Program-made: the position numbers and the translations under genes
Source: Pseudomonas fortuita
GTDB lineage: Bacteria > Pseudomonadota > Gammaproteobacteria > Pseudomonadales > Pseudomonadaceae
Assembly: GCF_026898135.2 (NCBI RefSeq)
Contig: NZ_CP114035.2
Coordinates: 3,017,501-3,081,500 of the forward strand
Length of the DNA: 64,000 bases
Direction: 5' to 3'
In this document: positions 1 to 8,611 of the stretch, piece by piece
Numbering within the stretch: the stretch's first letter is position 1
Layout of the letters: each line of letters opens with the position of its first letter
The notes under the pieces: model-generated
What the model saw: only the letters and a program-made list of their open reading frames with translations
Database searches by the model: none
What the model was told of the DNA's origin: nothing

Positions 1-575
1 AGGGCGTGCTTGCCCCGCAGGCCCAGGCAGAAGCAGTAGTACAGGAACTCCAGTACATCCTGGAATTCCTTGGGCGCCTGCATGACCCGTTCGAGCAGCA
101 CGAAGATCTTTTCGCCGCCCTGGGTTTCGTCGTGGAAGATGCTGAGCAGCGGCTCGTGGCTCCAGCACGAATTGTTGCCCCAGGGGCGGCTCATCACGGC
201 CTCGTCCAGATACAGGCACAGGGCATAGGAATAGACTTCCTGGTGCACGATGGGGTAGCCGTGCTGCTGGATTTCTTCGCGGATGTTGCTGACCTGGTTT
301 TGCACGGTCTTGTGCACATAGGCGATGTTGGGCAGGTCATCCAGCGTACGCAGGCGAATGACCAGACCGAACAGCGGGCTCGCCGCGTCGAGCATCAGGT
401 TTTCGAAGCCGCCACGCAGCTGGAACTCCGGGTCGGCGGGGTAGCCGGGGAGCGCCATTGCGACTTGAGGATCAGCGCCGGGACGGGGCTCTTGGCTTTG
501 CTCCATATCCTCAAGCAGGACTGGCTTTTTCTTGAGCGGCACCGGGTTTTCAGTGCAATCGGACCGTCTGGACAT
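1..575 (-). CDS. tssL: Type VI secretion protein TssL / IcmH (DotU family), 3' part outside window
   Basis: Read on the minus strand, 191 codons are open from an ATG at 575 to the window edge. GAGG lies 7 nt upstream of that ATG. After a variable N-terminus of about 50 residues comes a DotU-type cytoplasmic domain with the family signatures YALCLYLDEAVM, WGNNSCW, LLSIFHDETQGGEKIF and VLEFLYYCFCLGLRGKHA. In this family the domain is followed by a single C-terminal membrane helix, sometimes with an OmpA-like extension; that part lies beyond the window. TssL anchors the type VI secretion membrane complex together with TssM and TssJ in the inner membrane. The rest of the T6SS cluster is inferred to lie to the left. 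Only the family assignment is shown by the sequence. Confidence 0.85.
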   Translation of the reverse strand, partial: MSRRSDCTENPVPLKKKPVLLEDMEQSQEPRPGADPQVAMALPGYPADPEFQLRGGFENLMLDAASPLFGLVIRLRTLDDLPNIAYVHKTVQNQVSNIREEIQQHGYPIVHQEVYSYALCLYLDEAVMSRPWGNNSCWSHEPLLSIFHDETQGGEKIFVLLERVMQAPKEFQDVLEFLYYCFCLGLRGKHA

Positions 576-699
576 CCTTAATCCTCGTCAATTAGCAGGT
601 CAATTCACGCAATGCCTGCGAACTTCCCTGTGACCGGGCGCAAGCAATTCGCGAAAGCCTGAAGACTAACGAGGAATCAATTTCTATGGGAGATTGAAA

Positions 700-721
700 C
701 TTCCTAAATAGCTGTAGGAAG
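700..721 (-). terminator. Possible hairpin downstream of the PAP2 gene
   Basis: Seven-base arms CTTCCTA and TAGGAAG are separated by 8 nt. On the minus strand the hairpin is followed by TTTCAATC. It lies about 95 nt beyond the stop of the phosphatase gene, in the 241-bp gap before tssL. It could end that transcript, but the U tract is weak. Confidence 0.3.
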
Positions 722-816
722 CTTCGCTTCAAGTTGTTTTGAAATTATTATCAGCAGAGAATGGGTCGACAAGTTTGTATAAGTTACTGTTAATTTTGGG
801 GGCTTGTAAGCCTCTG

Positions 817-1638
817 CTAAGCGGGCTGCGGCGCAGCAGTGACACGTGTGGCAGGGCTGTTTTCAGGCGTCTGCAACGCGACGCGCCCGTAGAAGAACAA
901 TGCCGTTGCCCAAGTTGTAAGCCAGACAAAGATCCCGGCCCAGAACGTATGAGACATATAGTGCCAGCCCTGCAGCACGCGGGTAGTTCCGTACACGAAC
1001 CCGATCAGCAGAATTGCCACCAGCAACTTGCGCGCATGCGCCCAGCGGTGGCGCAGGGCCACGAAATATAGCGCCAACAAAGTAAACCCGCTGGAGGCAT
1101 GGCCCCCCGGCCAGCAGCGGCCATCACCGGCCTTGCTCCATAACGAGAAGTTTTCGAACCACTCGACCCGGGCCTGCGGGCCGCCATACAGGGTGGTTTC
1201 CACAGGGCAATACACGCTGGTATGGCTTTTAAGGTAATGAATCACGGTGGTGCTCAGTGCGAATGCCACCACCACGAATAGCAGGTCGCGGCGATGTTGG
1301 GTGGTAAAGCGCAGCACCGGTGCGATACGGGCCTTTTCCAGCATCCGGGTCAGGCCCAGTTGAGGTCGGTTGGCCAGACGCGGCCAGATGAACGACAGCA
1401 CGCTGCCGATGACGGCGAGCTCACCGGTCCAGTCCGGCAGGATGCGCGGCCATTTGTGGGTGGCTTTCTCGAACCACTGGTTGTGCAGCAGCGGGAACTG
1501 GCCGGTGGTCGGGTCGAGCAGCAGGTTGCTGATCCAGCGATCGAGCTCTGTGAGGTCGAATGCAATGAACACGATGGCAGCCAGCAACAGCGGCAGCAGC
1601 AGGTTATTGCGGTAAAAAGTGGTGCGAGAGGGTGGCAT
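817..1638 (-). CDS. PAP2-family membrane phosphatase
   Basis: 273 residues with several hydrophobic segments (about 12-28, 75-88, 118-135, 185-200, 205-222, 230-250). The PAP2 acid phosphatase motifs are recognisable: KSHTSVYCP as a variant of the first motif, PGGHASSGF as the second (usually PSGH), and RVLQGWHYMSHTFWAG as the third with its catalytic histidine. Enzymes of this type remove phosphate from lipid phosphates or lipid A in the inner membrane, with the active site facing the periplasm. The ATG at 1638 has GGAG 8 nt upstream. The gene starts 2 nt after the stop of the histidine phosphatase gene, so the two are very probably co-transcribed. The pairing suggests remodelling of phosphate groups on the cell envelope; the substrate is inferred, not shown. 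Confidence 0.85.
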   Translation of the reverse strand: MPPSRTTFYRNNLLLPLLLAAIVFIAFDLTELDRWISNLLLDPTTGQFPLLHNQWFEKATHKWPRILPDWTGELAVIGSVLSFIWPRLANRPQLGLTRMLEKARIAPVLRFTTQHRRDLLFVVVAFALSTTVIHYLKSHTSVYCPVETTLYGGPQARVEWFENFSLWSKAGDGRCWPGGHASSGFTLLALYFVALRHRWAHARKLLVAILLIGFVYGTTRVLQGWHYMSHTFWAGIFVWLTTWATALFFYGRVALQTPENSPATRVTAAPQPA

Positions 1639-1640
1639 GT

Positions 1641-2330
1641 TCAGAGCTCCTTGGCATCAACGAGTTTGCGCCATTCACTGGCTGCTATCTGGCCCAGCAG
1701 TTTCGCCTTGCCATCGTTGCCCTGGGTGATGAACAGGGCACTGGCATAGCTGTTCGAGGTCGTGCTGGCAGGTACTTCGAGCGCCTGCTCCAGCCGTTCC
1801 ATGCAGCCGCTGTGGCTGACCAGCACGAGGTTGTGGCCGTTTCGCTTGAGGGCAAGGGCGTTTTCGGCGAAGTGGCCGTCACATTGATTAAGCCAGCCTT
1901 TCGTGGCAATGGTCTTACCAAACATGGCCTGTGCGGTCTGCCGGGTCCGCACCTCCGGGCTGGCCCACACATCGGCTGCGCCCAGACCAAGATGCTGCAG
2001 GCCGTGGCCTACATCGGCGGCAACATGGCTGCCCGCGACCGTGATACCGCTGGGGTCACCCAGGCAAGCACTGCTGGAGCGGTCGCAGCGTTCGGCATGG
2101 CGCAGCACCACGATCACCGAGCCTTTCGCCCAGGCGGCTTCGAGCCCGCTGTGCTGCAGGTGATGGGCGGTGCCGAGGTCAGCGATGGCCGTGCGGGTAT
2201 GCGCCCAGGCTGCTGCAACACCCAGAATTGACAGTACGCACAAGACTGCGAATAACGCCTTGCCCCAAGGCAATCGGTGTACCTGCGCATGGCGTGAGGC
2301 GGGTGATGGGTCGATAACACTTTGCAGCAT
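1641..2330 (-). CDS. Histidine phosphatase superfamily protein with N-terminal membrane anchor
   Basis: 229 residues from the ATG at 2330, which has GGAG 8 nt upstream; an in-frame GTG at 2339 is less likely because it overlaps that ribosome site. A hydrophobic segment at about residues 25-42 should anchor the protein or export it to the periplasm. The catalytic core starts with the RHAERCD motif (the RHGE-type phosphohistidine motif) and continues with SPEVRTRQTAQAMF and VLVSHSGCMERL, which supplies the second catalytic histidine. It resembles the Ais/PmrG branch, proposed to dephosphorylate lipopolysaccharide core sugars. First gene of a tight operon with the PAP2 phosphatase. Confidence 0.8.
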   Translation of the reverse strand: MLQSVIDPSPASRHAQVHRLPWGKALFAVLCVLSILGVAAAWAHTRTAIADLGTAHHLQHSGLEAAWAKGSVIVVLRHAERCDRSSSACLGDPSGITVAGSHVAADVGHGLQHLGLGAADVWASPEVRTRQTAQAMFGKTIATKGWLNQCDGHFAENALALKRNGHNLVLVSHSGCMERLEQALEVPASTTSNSYASALFITQGNDGKAKLLGQIAASEWRKLVDAKEL

Positions 2331-2470
2331 ATTTGCCACTCCAGTCAGCTCGCTCCATAAGAGAGCGTCGGCACTGTAGGTAGCGGGATGTCGGTAGAGG
2401 GTGAGACAGATGTGAAAAAAGCCTTGACCCTTCAGCCATGCGGGTGGCTAACGTGATGATATGTCAAGTA

Positions 2471-2484
2471 TGAAACCGGTTTCA
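2471..2484. promoter_or_regulatory. PtxS operator upstream of the gluconate dehydrogenase operon
   Basis: Perfect palindrome TGAAACCGGTTTCA, 120 nt before the first subunit gene. The same 14 bases recur at 6702 and 7804. This is the published PtxS recognition sequence in P. putida; 2-ketogluconate releases the repressor. Confidence 0.93.
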
Positions 2485-2603
2485 TAATATTTCTGAACGC
2501 GCTAGATTATTCGGCTGTCTTCTTGATGGCCTATCAAGATCACCTCCCACAGAAAAGCAGATGGCGCTAATCAAGGCCGCCGCACAGCCGATGAGGATTC
2601 GCA

Positions 2604-3350
2604 ATGCCTGAGCATGCCCCAGACAACCCGCGCAGGGATTTTCTGCGCAAGACCTTGACCCTGATCCCAGTCGTGACCGTGGCCAGCACAGGGCTTGGCG
2701 TGGGCGCCAGCCAGCTGCTTGCGGCCCCGCAACCGCATCAGCCACCACAAGTGCCGGCCACGCCGCCTGCGGGCCACTATCAACCGACGTTCTTCAGCGC
2801 CGAAGAATGGGCCTTTGTACAAGCTGCGGTGTCGCGCATCATCCCGGCCGATGAGCTTGGCCCCGGCGCACTCGAAGCCGGCGCCGCCGAGTTTATCGAC
2901 CGGCAGATGAACACCCCCTACGCCACTGGCGCGCAGTGGTACATGCAAGGCCCGTTCAACGCCGACGCTGCGCCCGAACTGGGCTATCAACTACAGCTCA
3001 GCCCGCAACAAATCTACCGTCTGGGCATTGCTGCCGTGGACGGCTGGTGCAAAGCTAATGGTGGGCAGGTTTTTGCTGAACAAGACAGCGCTACCCGCGA
3101 CCGTATTCTTGGGAAAGTCGAGGCAGGAGAGCTGGTATTCGACACGGTCCCGGCCAAGGTGTTTTTCAGCCTGCTGGTGCAGAACACCCGTGAAGGGTTC
3201 TTTTGCGACCCGATCCATGGTGGCAACAAAGGCATGGTCGGCTGGACCCAGATCGGCTTCCCCGGCGCCCGCGCCGATTTCATGGACTGGGTCGAACGCA
3301 ACGAGCCTTACCCGTTCCCGGCTGTATCGATCCGTGGCGAGAGGGCCTGA
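2604..3350 (+). CDS. Gluconate 2-dehydrogenase gamma (small) subunit, Tat signal
   Basis: 248 residues, Gluconate_2-dh3 family. The N-terminus carries a twin-arginine signal (RRDFLRKTL, residues 10-18, then a hydrophobic stretch to about residue 40), so the protein should be exported folded. The flavoprotein encoded 3 nt downstream has no signal of its own and is known in this family to be exported together with this subunit. The start ATG has GAGG 7 nt upstream. It is the first gene of a three-gene operon with the FAD subunit and a triheme cytochrome c, which together oxidise D-gluconate to 2-ketogluconate in the periplasm and pass electrons to ubiquinone. Confidence 0.92.
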   Translation: MPEHAPDNPRRDFLRKTLTLIPVVTVASTGLGVGASQLLAAPQPHQPPQVPATPPAGHYQPTFFSAEEWAFVQAAVSRIIPADELGPGALEAGAAEFIDRQMNTPYATGAQWYMQGPFNADAAPELGYQLQLSPQQIYRLGIAAVDGWCKANGGQVFAEQDSATRDRILGKVEAGELVFDTVPAKVFFSLLVQNTREGFFCDPIHGGNKGMVGWTQIGFPGARADFMDWVERNEPYPFPAVSIRGERA

Positions 3351-3353
3351 GGC

Positions 3354-5138
3354 ATGGCGACTGTGTTGAACAAAGTGGATGCGGTCATCGTTGGCTTTGG
3401 CTGGGCTGGCGCGATCATGGCCAAGGAACTGACCGAGGCCGGGTTGCACGTGGTGGCCCTGGAGCGGGGGCCGATGCAGGATACCTACCCGGAAGGCAGC
3501 TACCCGCAAGTGATCGATGAGCTGACCTACAGCGTGCGCAAGAAGCTGTTCGTGGATGTGTCGAAAGAAACCGTCACTGTCCGCCACAACGTGAATGACG
3601 TCGCGCTGCCCAATCGCCAGCTCGGTGCTTTCCTGCCGGGCAAGGGCGTGGGCGGCGCGGGCCTGCACTGGTCGGGCGTGCACTTCCGGGTCGACCCGGT
3701 GGAGTTGCGCTTGCGCAGCCACTACGAAGAGCGCTACGGGCGCAAGTTCATCCCTGAGGGCATGACCATCCAGGACTTCGGCGTCAGTTACGAAGAGCTG
3801 GAACCGTATTTCGACTTCGCCGAAAAGGTCTTCGGCACTTCAGGCCAGGCGTGGACCGTCAACGGCCAGGTGGTCGGTGAAGGGAAGGGTGGTAACCCCT
3901 ATGCGCCGGACCGCTCCAACCCCTTCCCGCTGCCCGCGCAGAAGAACGTGGTGTCGGCCAGGCTGTTCGAAAAAGCTGCCACCAGCTTGGGCTACAAACC
4001 CTACAACCTGCCATCGGCAAACACCTCCGGGCCTTACACCAACCCATACGGGGCACAGATGGGGCCATGCAACTTCTGTGGTTTCTGCAGCGGTTACGTG
4101 TGCTACATGTACTCCAAGGCCTCGCCCAACGTGAACATTCTGCCGGCGCTGCGCCAGGTGCCCAACTTCGAGCTGCGGCCCAATGCCCATGTGCTGCGGG
4201 TAAACCTGGACGACAGCAAGCGCAAAGCCACCGGGGTGACCTACATCGATGCCCAGGGGCGCGAGGTGGAGCAACCGGCGGAGCTGGTGATCCTGGCGGC
4301 GTTCCAGTTCAACAACGTGCGCCTGATGCTGCTTTCCGGCATCGGCAAGCCTTATGACCCCGTCAAGAACGAAGGTGTGGTCGGGCGTAACTTTGCCTAC
4401 CAGAACATGGGCACGGTCAAGGCGTTCTTCGACAAAAACACCTACACCAACAACTTCATCGGCGCGGGTGGCAACGGCATTGCCATTGACGATTTCAATG
4501 CCGACAACTTCGACCATGGCCCCCACGGCTTTGTCGGCGGCTCGCCGATGTGGGTGAACCAGGCTGGCAGCCGGCCGATTGCCGGCACTTCCAACCCGCC
4601 GGGCACGCCTGCCTGGGGCAGTGCCTGGAAGAAGGCCACAGCCGACTACTACACCCACCAGGTGTCGATGGACGCCCACGGTGCGCACCAGTCCTACCGT
4701 GCCAATTACCTGGACCTGGACCCCACCTACCGCGACGCCTACGGCCAGCCGCTGTTGCGCATGACCTTCGACTGGCAGGAAAACGACATCAAGATGAACC
4801 AGTTCATGGTCGACAAACTGAGCACGATCGCTCAGGCGATGAACCCCAAGGCCATTGCGGTGCTGGGCAAGCAGGTCAAGGATCACTTCAACACCGCCAG
4901 TTACCAGACCACCCACCTGAACGGCGGTGCGATCATGGGCACCGACCCCAAAACCAGCGCCCTGAACCGGTATCTGCAAAGCTGGGACGTGCATAACGTG
5001 TTCGTACCGGGGGCTTCGGCGTTCCCGCAGGGCCTGGGTTACAACCCGACCGGGCTGGTGGCCGCGCTGACCTATTGGTCTGCACGTGCCATTCGCGAGC
5101 AGTACCTGAAAAACCCTGGCCCGCTGGTCCAGGCTTGA
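3354..5138 (+). CDS. Gluconate 2-dehydrogenase flavoprotein subunit (GMC oxidoreductase)
   Basis: 594 residues, the catalytic subunit. The FAD-binding glycine motif GFGWAG is at 14-19. A cysteine cluster C239-x2-C242-x2-C245-x4-C250 matches the region that holds an Fe-S cluster in related membrane-bound FAD sugar dehydrogenases. The GMC C-terminal signature is intact, with H521 in HLNGG and N564 in GYNPTG as the expected catalytic pair. No signal peptide, as is normal when export depends on the Tat-targeted partner. The gene lies 3 nt after the gamma subunit and 6 nt before the cytochrome subunit. The substrate gluconate is inferred from the PtxS operator and the adjoining kgu genes; GMC dehydrogenases for other sugar acids share the same layout. 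Confidence 0.92.
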   Translation: MATVLNKVDAVIVGFGWAGAIMAKELTEAGLHVVALERGPMQDTYPEGSYPQVIDELTYSVRKKLFVDVSKETVTVRHNVNDVALPNRQLGAFLPGKGVGGAGLHWSGVHFRVDPVELRLRSHYEERYGRKFIPEGMTIQDFGVSYEELEPYFDFAEKVFGTSGQAWTVNGQVVGEGKGGNPYAPDRSNPFPLPAQKNVVSARLFEKAATSLGYKPYNLPSANTSGPYTNPYGAQMGPCNFCGFCSGYVCYMYSKASPNVNILPALRQVPNFELRPNAHVLRVNLDDSKRKATGVTYIDAQGREVEQPAELVILAAFQFNNVRLMLLSGIGKPYDPVKNEGVVGRNFAYQNMGTVKAFFDKNTYTNNFIGAGGNGIAIDDFNADNFDHGPHGFVGGSPMWVNQAGSRPIAGTSNPPGTPAWGSAWKKATADYYTHQVSMDAHGAHQSYRANYLDLDPTYRDAYGQPLLRMTFDWQENDIKMNQFMVDKLSTIAQAMNPKAIAVLGKQVKDHFNTASYQTTHLNGGAIMGTDPKTSALNRYLQSWDVHNVFVPGASAFPQGLGYNPTGLVAALTYWSARAIREQYLKNPGPLVQA

Positions 5139-5144
5139 GGAGCG

Positions 5145-6398
5145 ATGAGCATGAAGACAATGTTGATCGCAACCCTGTTGCTGGGTGCCTCCGCGGCCGC
5201 GCAGGCCTTGGCTAATGACGATGCACAGGTGCGCCAGGGCGAGTACCTGGCCCGCGCCGGTGACTGCGTGGCCTGCCACACCGCCAAGGGCGGAAAGCCC
5301 TTTGCCGGAGGCCTGCCGATGGAAACACCCATAGGCACGGTGTACTCCACCAACATTACCCCGGCGGCCAGCGGCATTGGCCAGTACAGTTTCGACGACT
5401 TCGACCAGGCTGTGCGCAAGGGTATCGGCAAGGATGGCAGCACCTTGTACCCGGCCATGCCTTATCCGTCGTACGCACGGGTCAGCGAGCAGGACATGCA
5501 GGCGCTGTACGCCTACTTCATGAAAGGCGTGGAGCCGGTCGAACAAACGAACAAGGCCACTGACATTCCCTGGCCGCTGAGCATGCGTTGGCCACTGGCA
5601 ATCTGGCGCGGCCTGTTCGCGCCAGAGGCCAAGCCTTGGCAGGCATCGGCAGCAGCTGACCCTGTGGTGAACCGTGGAGCCTACCTGGTCGAAGGCCTTG
5701 GGCATTGTGGCGCCTGCCATACCCCACGTGCGCTGACCATGCAGGAAAAGGCGCTGAGCCCTGCAGATGGCGATCAGTTCCTGGCCGGCAGCGCACCGCT
5801 GGAAGGCTGGGTTGCGAAAAATCTGCGTGGCGACCACAAGGATGGCCTGGGCAGCTGGAGCGAGGCGCAACTGGTGCAGTTTCTGAAGACTGGGCGCAGT
5901 GATCGCAGCGCCGTGTTCGGCGGCATGAGCGATGTGGTTGAGCACAGCATGCAGCATATGAGTGACGCCGACCTTACCGCAATCGCCCGCTACCTGAAGA
6001 CCCTGCCGCCGAGTAACCCGAATGACCAGCCGCACGTCTACGACAAGCAGGTGGCGGATGCGCTGTGGAAGGGCGACGACAGCAAACCCGGGGCGGCGGT
6101 GTACATCGACAACTGCGCGGCCTGCCACCGTACCGATGGCCAAGGCTACACCCGCGTGTTCCCCGCGTTGGCTGGCAACCCGGTGGTACAGACTGCAGAT
6201 GCCACGTCGCTGATTCACGTGGTGCTGGCGGGGGGGACGGTGCCCGCGACGCACACCGCGCCCTCGAACTTCACCATGCCGGCATTCGGCTGGCGCCTCA
6301 GCGACCAGGAGGTTGCAGAGGTGGTGAACTTCATCCGCAGCAGTTGGGGTAATCAGGGTAGCGCTGTTACGGCCCGTGATGTGAAGTCGCTTCGCTGA
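5145..6398 (+). CDS. Gluconate 2-dehydrogenase cytochrome c subunit (triheme)
   Basis: 417 residues with a Sec signal peptide (hydrophobic residues 5-22, cleavage near ALA-NDD). Three covalent heme sites are visible: CVACH at 41-45, CGACH at 188-192 and CAACH at 324-328. This matches the triheme cytochrome subunits of membrane gluconate and alcohol dehydrogenases, which carry electrons from the flavoprotein to the quinone pool. GAGG lies just before the ATG at 5145; a second in-frame ATG at 5151 is possible. Last gene of the dehydrogenase operon; a REP palindrome follows about 100 nt downstream. Confidence 0.93.
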   Translation: MSMKTMLIATLLLGASAAAQALANDDAQVRQGEYLARAGDCVACHTAKGGKPFAGGLPMETPIGTVYSTNITPAASGIGQYSFDDFDQAVRKGIGKDGSTLYPAMPYPSYARVSEQDMQALYAYFMKGVEPVEQTNKATDIPWPLSMRWPLAIWRGLFAPEAKPWQASAAADPVVNRGAYLVEGLGHCGACHTPRALTMQEKALSPADGDQFLAGSAPLEGWVAKNLRGDHKDGLGSWSEAQLVQFLKTGRSDRSAVFGGMSDVVEHSMQHMSDADLTAIARYLKTLPPSNPNDQPHVYDKQVADALWKGDDSKPGAAVYIDNCAACHRTDGQGYTRVFPALAGNPVVQTADATSLIHVVLAGGTVPATHTAPSNFTMPAFGWRLSDQEVAEVVNFIRSSWGNQGSAVTARDVKSLR

Positions 6399-6495
6399 CT
6401 GCGTCCTCACAGAGCTGTAAACGGCTGATTGCGTTGGCAGGCGCTCTGTGGGAGCCCCTGCCTTGCTCAATATCTCAAAGCTCGATGCGATCACT

Positions 6496-6538
6496 GTGGG
6501 AGCGGGCTTGTCCCGCGAACACGGGCGAAGCCCGTGCC
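6496..6538. repeat. REP palindrome downstream of the dehydrogenase operon
   Basis: GTGGGAGCGGGCTTGTCCCG followed by the inner palindrome CACGGGCGAAGCCCGTG, the standard P. putida REP form. A more degenerate copy starts near 6448. It occupies the middle of the 347-bp space between the cytochrome gene and ptxS; the rest of that space holds the ptxS promoter region. Confidence 0.85.
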
Positions 6539-6701
6539 AGCCACCGCGTTGGATTTTTCGAGGGCATGCCCGCGCCCACAGAGCTATCATCTAGTCCATA
6601 TTTATCAGGAACCTATAAGATATTGTTCAGATAATAACTCAAGATAATCAGACGGTTCCTGACCAACGGCAGGTTGACGAACTGCCGTAGTTTTGCTGTA
6701 T

Positions 6702-6715
6702 TGAAACCGGTTTCA
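6702..6715. promoter_or_regulatory. PtxS operator in the ptxS promoter
   Basis: Perfect TGAAACCGGTTTCA palindrome 31 nt before the ptxS start codon. Its position implies negative autoregulation of ptxS. Confidence 0.93.
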
Positions 6716-6745
6716 TCGCTATCACAATAATCATAAGGACAGCCC

Positions 6746-7765
6746 ATGACCGACGCGCCTGCCCATGCCCGCGAACGGGTCACCATCAGCGAAGTGGCGC
6801 GTGTCGCTGGTGTTTCCAAAGCCACCGTCTCCCGTTACATCGGTGGCGATCGCCAATTGCTGGCCGAAGCCACGGCCAAGCGCCTGGAAGAGGTCATCGA
6901 ACGTCTTGGTTACCGCCCCAACCAGATGGCCCGCGGCCTGAAGCGCGGTCAGACGCGACTGATCGGCATGCTGGTGGCGGATATTCTCAACCCCTATTCA
7001 GTGGCCGTGATGCATGGCGTGGAAACCGCCTGCCGTCAGCACGGTTACAGCCTGGTGGTGTGCAACACCAACCGCGACGACGAGCAGGAGCGTCACCACC
7101 TGGTGGCCCTGCAGAGCTACAACGTCGAAGGGTTGATCGTGAACACGCTCGGCCATCACCCCGGCGAATTGCTCAACCTGCAGCGTGACATCCCCATGGT
7201 GCTGGTCGACCGCCAATTGCCTGAGCTGAATGTCGACCTGGTGGGCCTGGACAATGCCGACGCGGTCGAGCAGGCCCTCGACCACCTGCAGGCCCAAGGT
7301 TACCGCGATATCCTGGCGGTCAGCGAACCCCTCGATGGCACCAGCTCGCGCCTGGAGCGGGTGCAGGCATTCGGGGCGTCGGTCAGTCGCCGGCCCGGCA
7401 TGCGTCAGCAGGTGCTGGAAATCAACGCCGGGTTGCCGGACCAACTGGCTGCGTTTCTTGCCGGCCGTGGCCATGGCCCGCAAGCAGTGTTCACCTTCAA
7501 CGGCGTTGCCACCTTGGCAGTGACCCGCGCCCTGCAGGAGGCTGGGTGCAATCTGTTTGCCGACGTCGGGCTGATTGCCCTCGACGACCTCGACTGGTAC
7601 CCCTTGGTCGGCAAAGGCATCACGGCACTGGTCCAACCCACCGAGAGTATTGGTGTGGCGGCATTCGAAAGCCTGCTCGATCGCTTGCGCGGCGACAGCG
7701 GCGCCGCCCGCCGCATCGACTTCAAGGCCAACCTGATCATCCGCGGCTCAACCCAACCCCAGTAA
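6746..7765 (+). CDS. ptxS: LacI-family transcriptional regulator PtxS
   Basis: 339 residues. A LacI-type helix-turn-helix is at about residues 11-60 (VTISEVARVAGVSKATVSRY and the following hinge), then a periplasmic-binding-protein-like effector domain from about residue 70. PtxS represses the gluconate dehydrogenase operon, the kgu operon and itself, and responds to 2-ketogluconate. Three identical palindromes in this window (2471, 6702, 7804) lie in front of exactly these three transcription units. The gene sits between the dehydrogenase and kgu operons as in other P. putida genomes. Confidence 0.95.
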   Translation: MTDAPAHARERVTISEVARVAGVSKATVSRYIGGDRQLLAEATAKRLEEVIERLGYRPNQMARGLKRGQTRLIGMLVADILNPYSVAVMHGVETACRQHGYSLVVCNTNRDDEQERHHLVALQSYNVEGLIVNTLGHHPGELLNLQRDIPMVLVDRQLPELNVDLVGLDNADAVEQALDHLQAQGYRDILAVSEPLDGTSSRLERVQAFGASVSRRPGMRQQVLEINAGLPDQLAAFLAGRGHGPQAVFTFNGVATLAVTRALQEAGCNLFADVGLIALDDLDWYPLVGKGITALVQPTESIGVAAFESLLDRLRGDSGAARRIDFKANLIIRGSTQPQ

Positions 7766-7803
7766 GCAACGGCAGGCTTGCGCCTGCGGCTGCCGACTAA
7801 AAA

Positions 7804-7817
7804 TGAAACCGGTTTCA
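7804..7817. promoter_or_regulatory. PtxS operator in front of the kgu operon
   Basis: Third perfect TGAAACCGGTTTCA palindrome, 14 nt before the kguE start codon and overlapping the leader, so bound PtxS would block initiation or early elongation. Confidence 0.93.
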
Positions 7818-7831
7818 TAAGGATAAAAACA

Positions 7832-8611
7832 ATGCACCCGAACCCCGTTTCCATCAGCCTCTCAAGCTACGGCGCCGACTTTGTGCGGCAACGTGGCCAG
7901 GAGCAGTTCCTGGACATGCTGGCAGCCGCTGGCGTCAGCCGAGTGGAGTTGCGCGAAGAATTGTTTGCCAGCGCACCGGACGCGACCGCACTCGGTGCAG
8001 TCGTTGCCACACTGGGCCTGGAATGCTTGTACTCGAGCCCCCTTGAATTGTGGACCGCGCAAGGCGTGCCCGATCCGCGACTGGTGCAGAAGCTGGAGAC
8101 CGCTCGGGCGCTTGGCGCGGTGGCGCTGAAGGTATCGCTGGGGCATTTCGATGAGCACTGCGATGTAATGGCTCTGGCGGCGCTGCTGCCTGCTCATGGG
8201 CCGCTGCTGCTGGTGGAAAACGATCAGACTGCACAGGGTGGCAGGATCGAGCCGCTGCTGCAGTTCTTTCTGCGGGCCGACACGCTAGGGCTGCGCCTGG
8301 GCATGACTTTCGACATCGGCAACTGGCAGTGGCAGGACGAGCCTGCGCGGCAAGCCGCTCGGCAACTCGGCCGTTGGGTGCGCTATGTACATTGCAAGGC
8401 TGTGCAGCGCCGGGCCGATGGCCGTCTGGTTGCCACACCGCCCGAAGCGGCGGACCTACAGGCGTGGGCAGCGCTGATGGCCGAGTTCGCGCCCGGCGTG
8501 GTGCGCGCCGTCGAGTACCCTCTGGTTGGTGAAGACCTGTTGGCGCTCACCCGGGCCCAAGTGCGTAGCCTGGCTGCATTGAGCGCCGGCGAGGAGGTGG
8601 CCCATGCATGA
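7832..8611 (+). CDS. kguE: KguE, sugar phosphate isomerase/epimerase-like protein of 2-ketogluconate catabolism
   Basis: 259 residues from the ATG at 7832, which has AAGGA 8 nt upstream. The xylose-isomerase-like TIM-barrel fold is suggested by strand-end motifs such as VELREELF, LKVSLGHFD, LLLVENDQT, GMTFDIGNW and VRYVHCKA, which supply the usual acidic and histidine metal ligands. First gene of the kgu operon. The family name epimerase is by similarity; its exact step in 2-ketogluconate use is not settled. It overlaps kguK by 8 nt, which suggests translational coupling. Confidence 0.92.
   Translation: MHPNPVSISLSSYGADFVRQRGQEQFLDMLAAAGVSRVELREELFASAPDATALGAVVATLGLECLYSSPLELWTAQGVPDPRLVQKLETARALGAVALKVSLGHFDEHCDVMALAALLPAHGPLLLVENDQTAQGGRIEPLLQFFLRADTLGLRLGMTFDIGNWQWQDEPARQAARQLGRWVRYVHCKAVQRRADGRLVATPPEAADLQAWAALMAEFAPGVVRAVEYPLVGEDLLALTRAQVRSLAALSAGEEVAHA

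Noticed and set aside
3840..6590. 916-residue open frame on the minus strand
   Set aside because: It lies antisense to the dehydrogenase subunits, and its composition (His, Val, Gly, Arg rich) is that of a mirror frame of GC-rich genes; no domain is recognisable.
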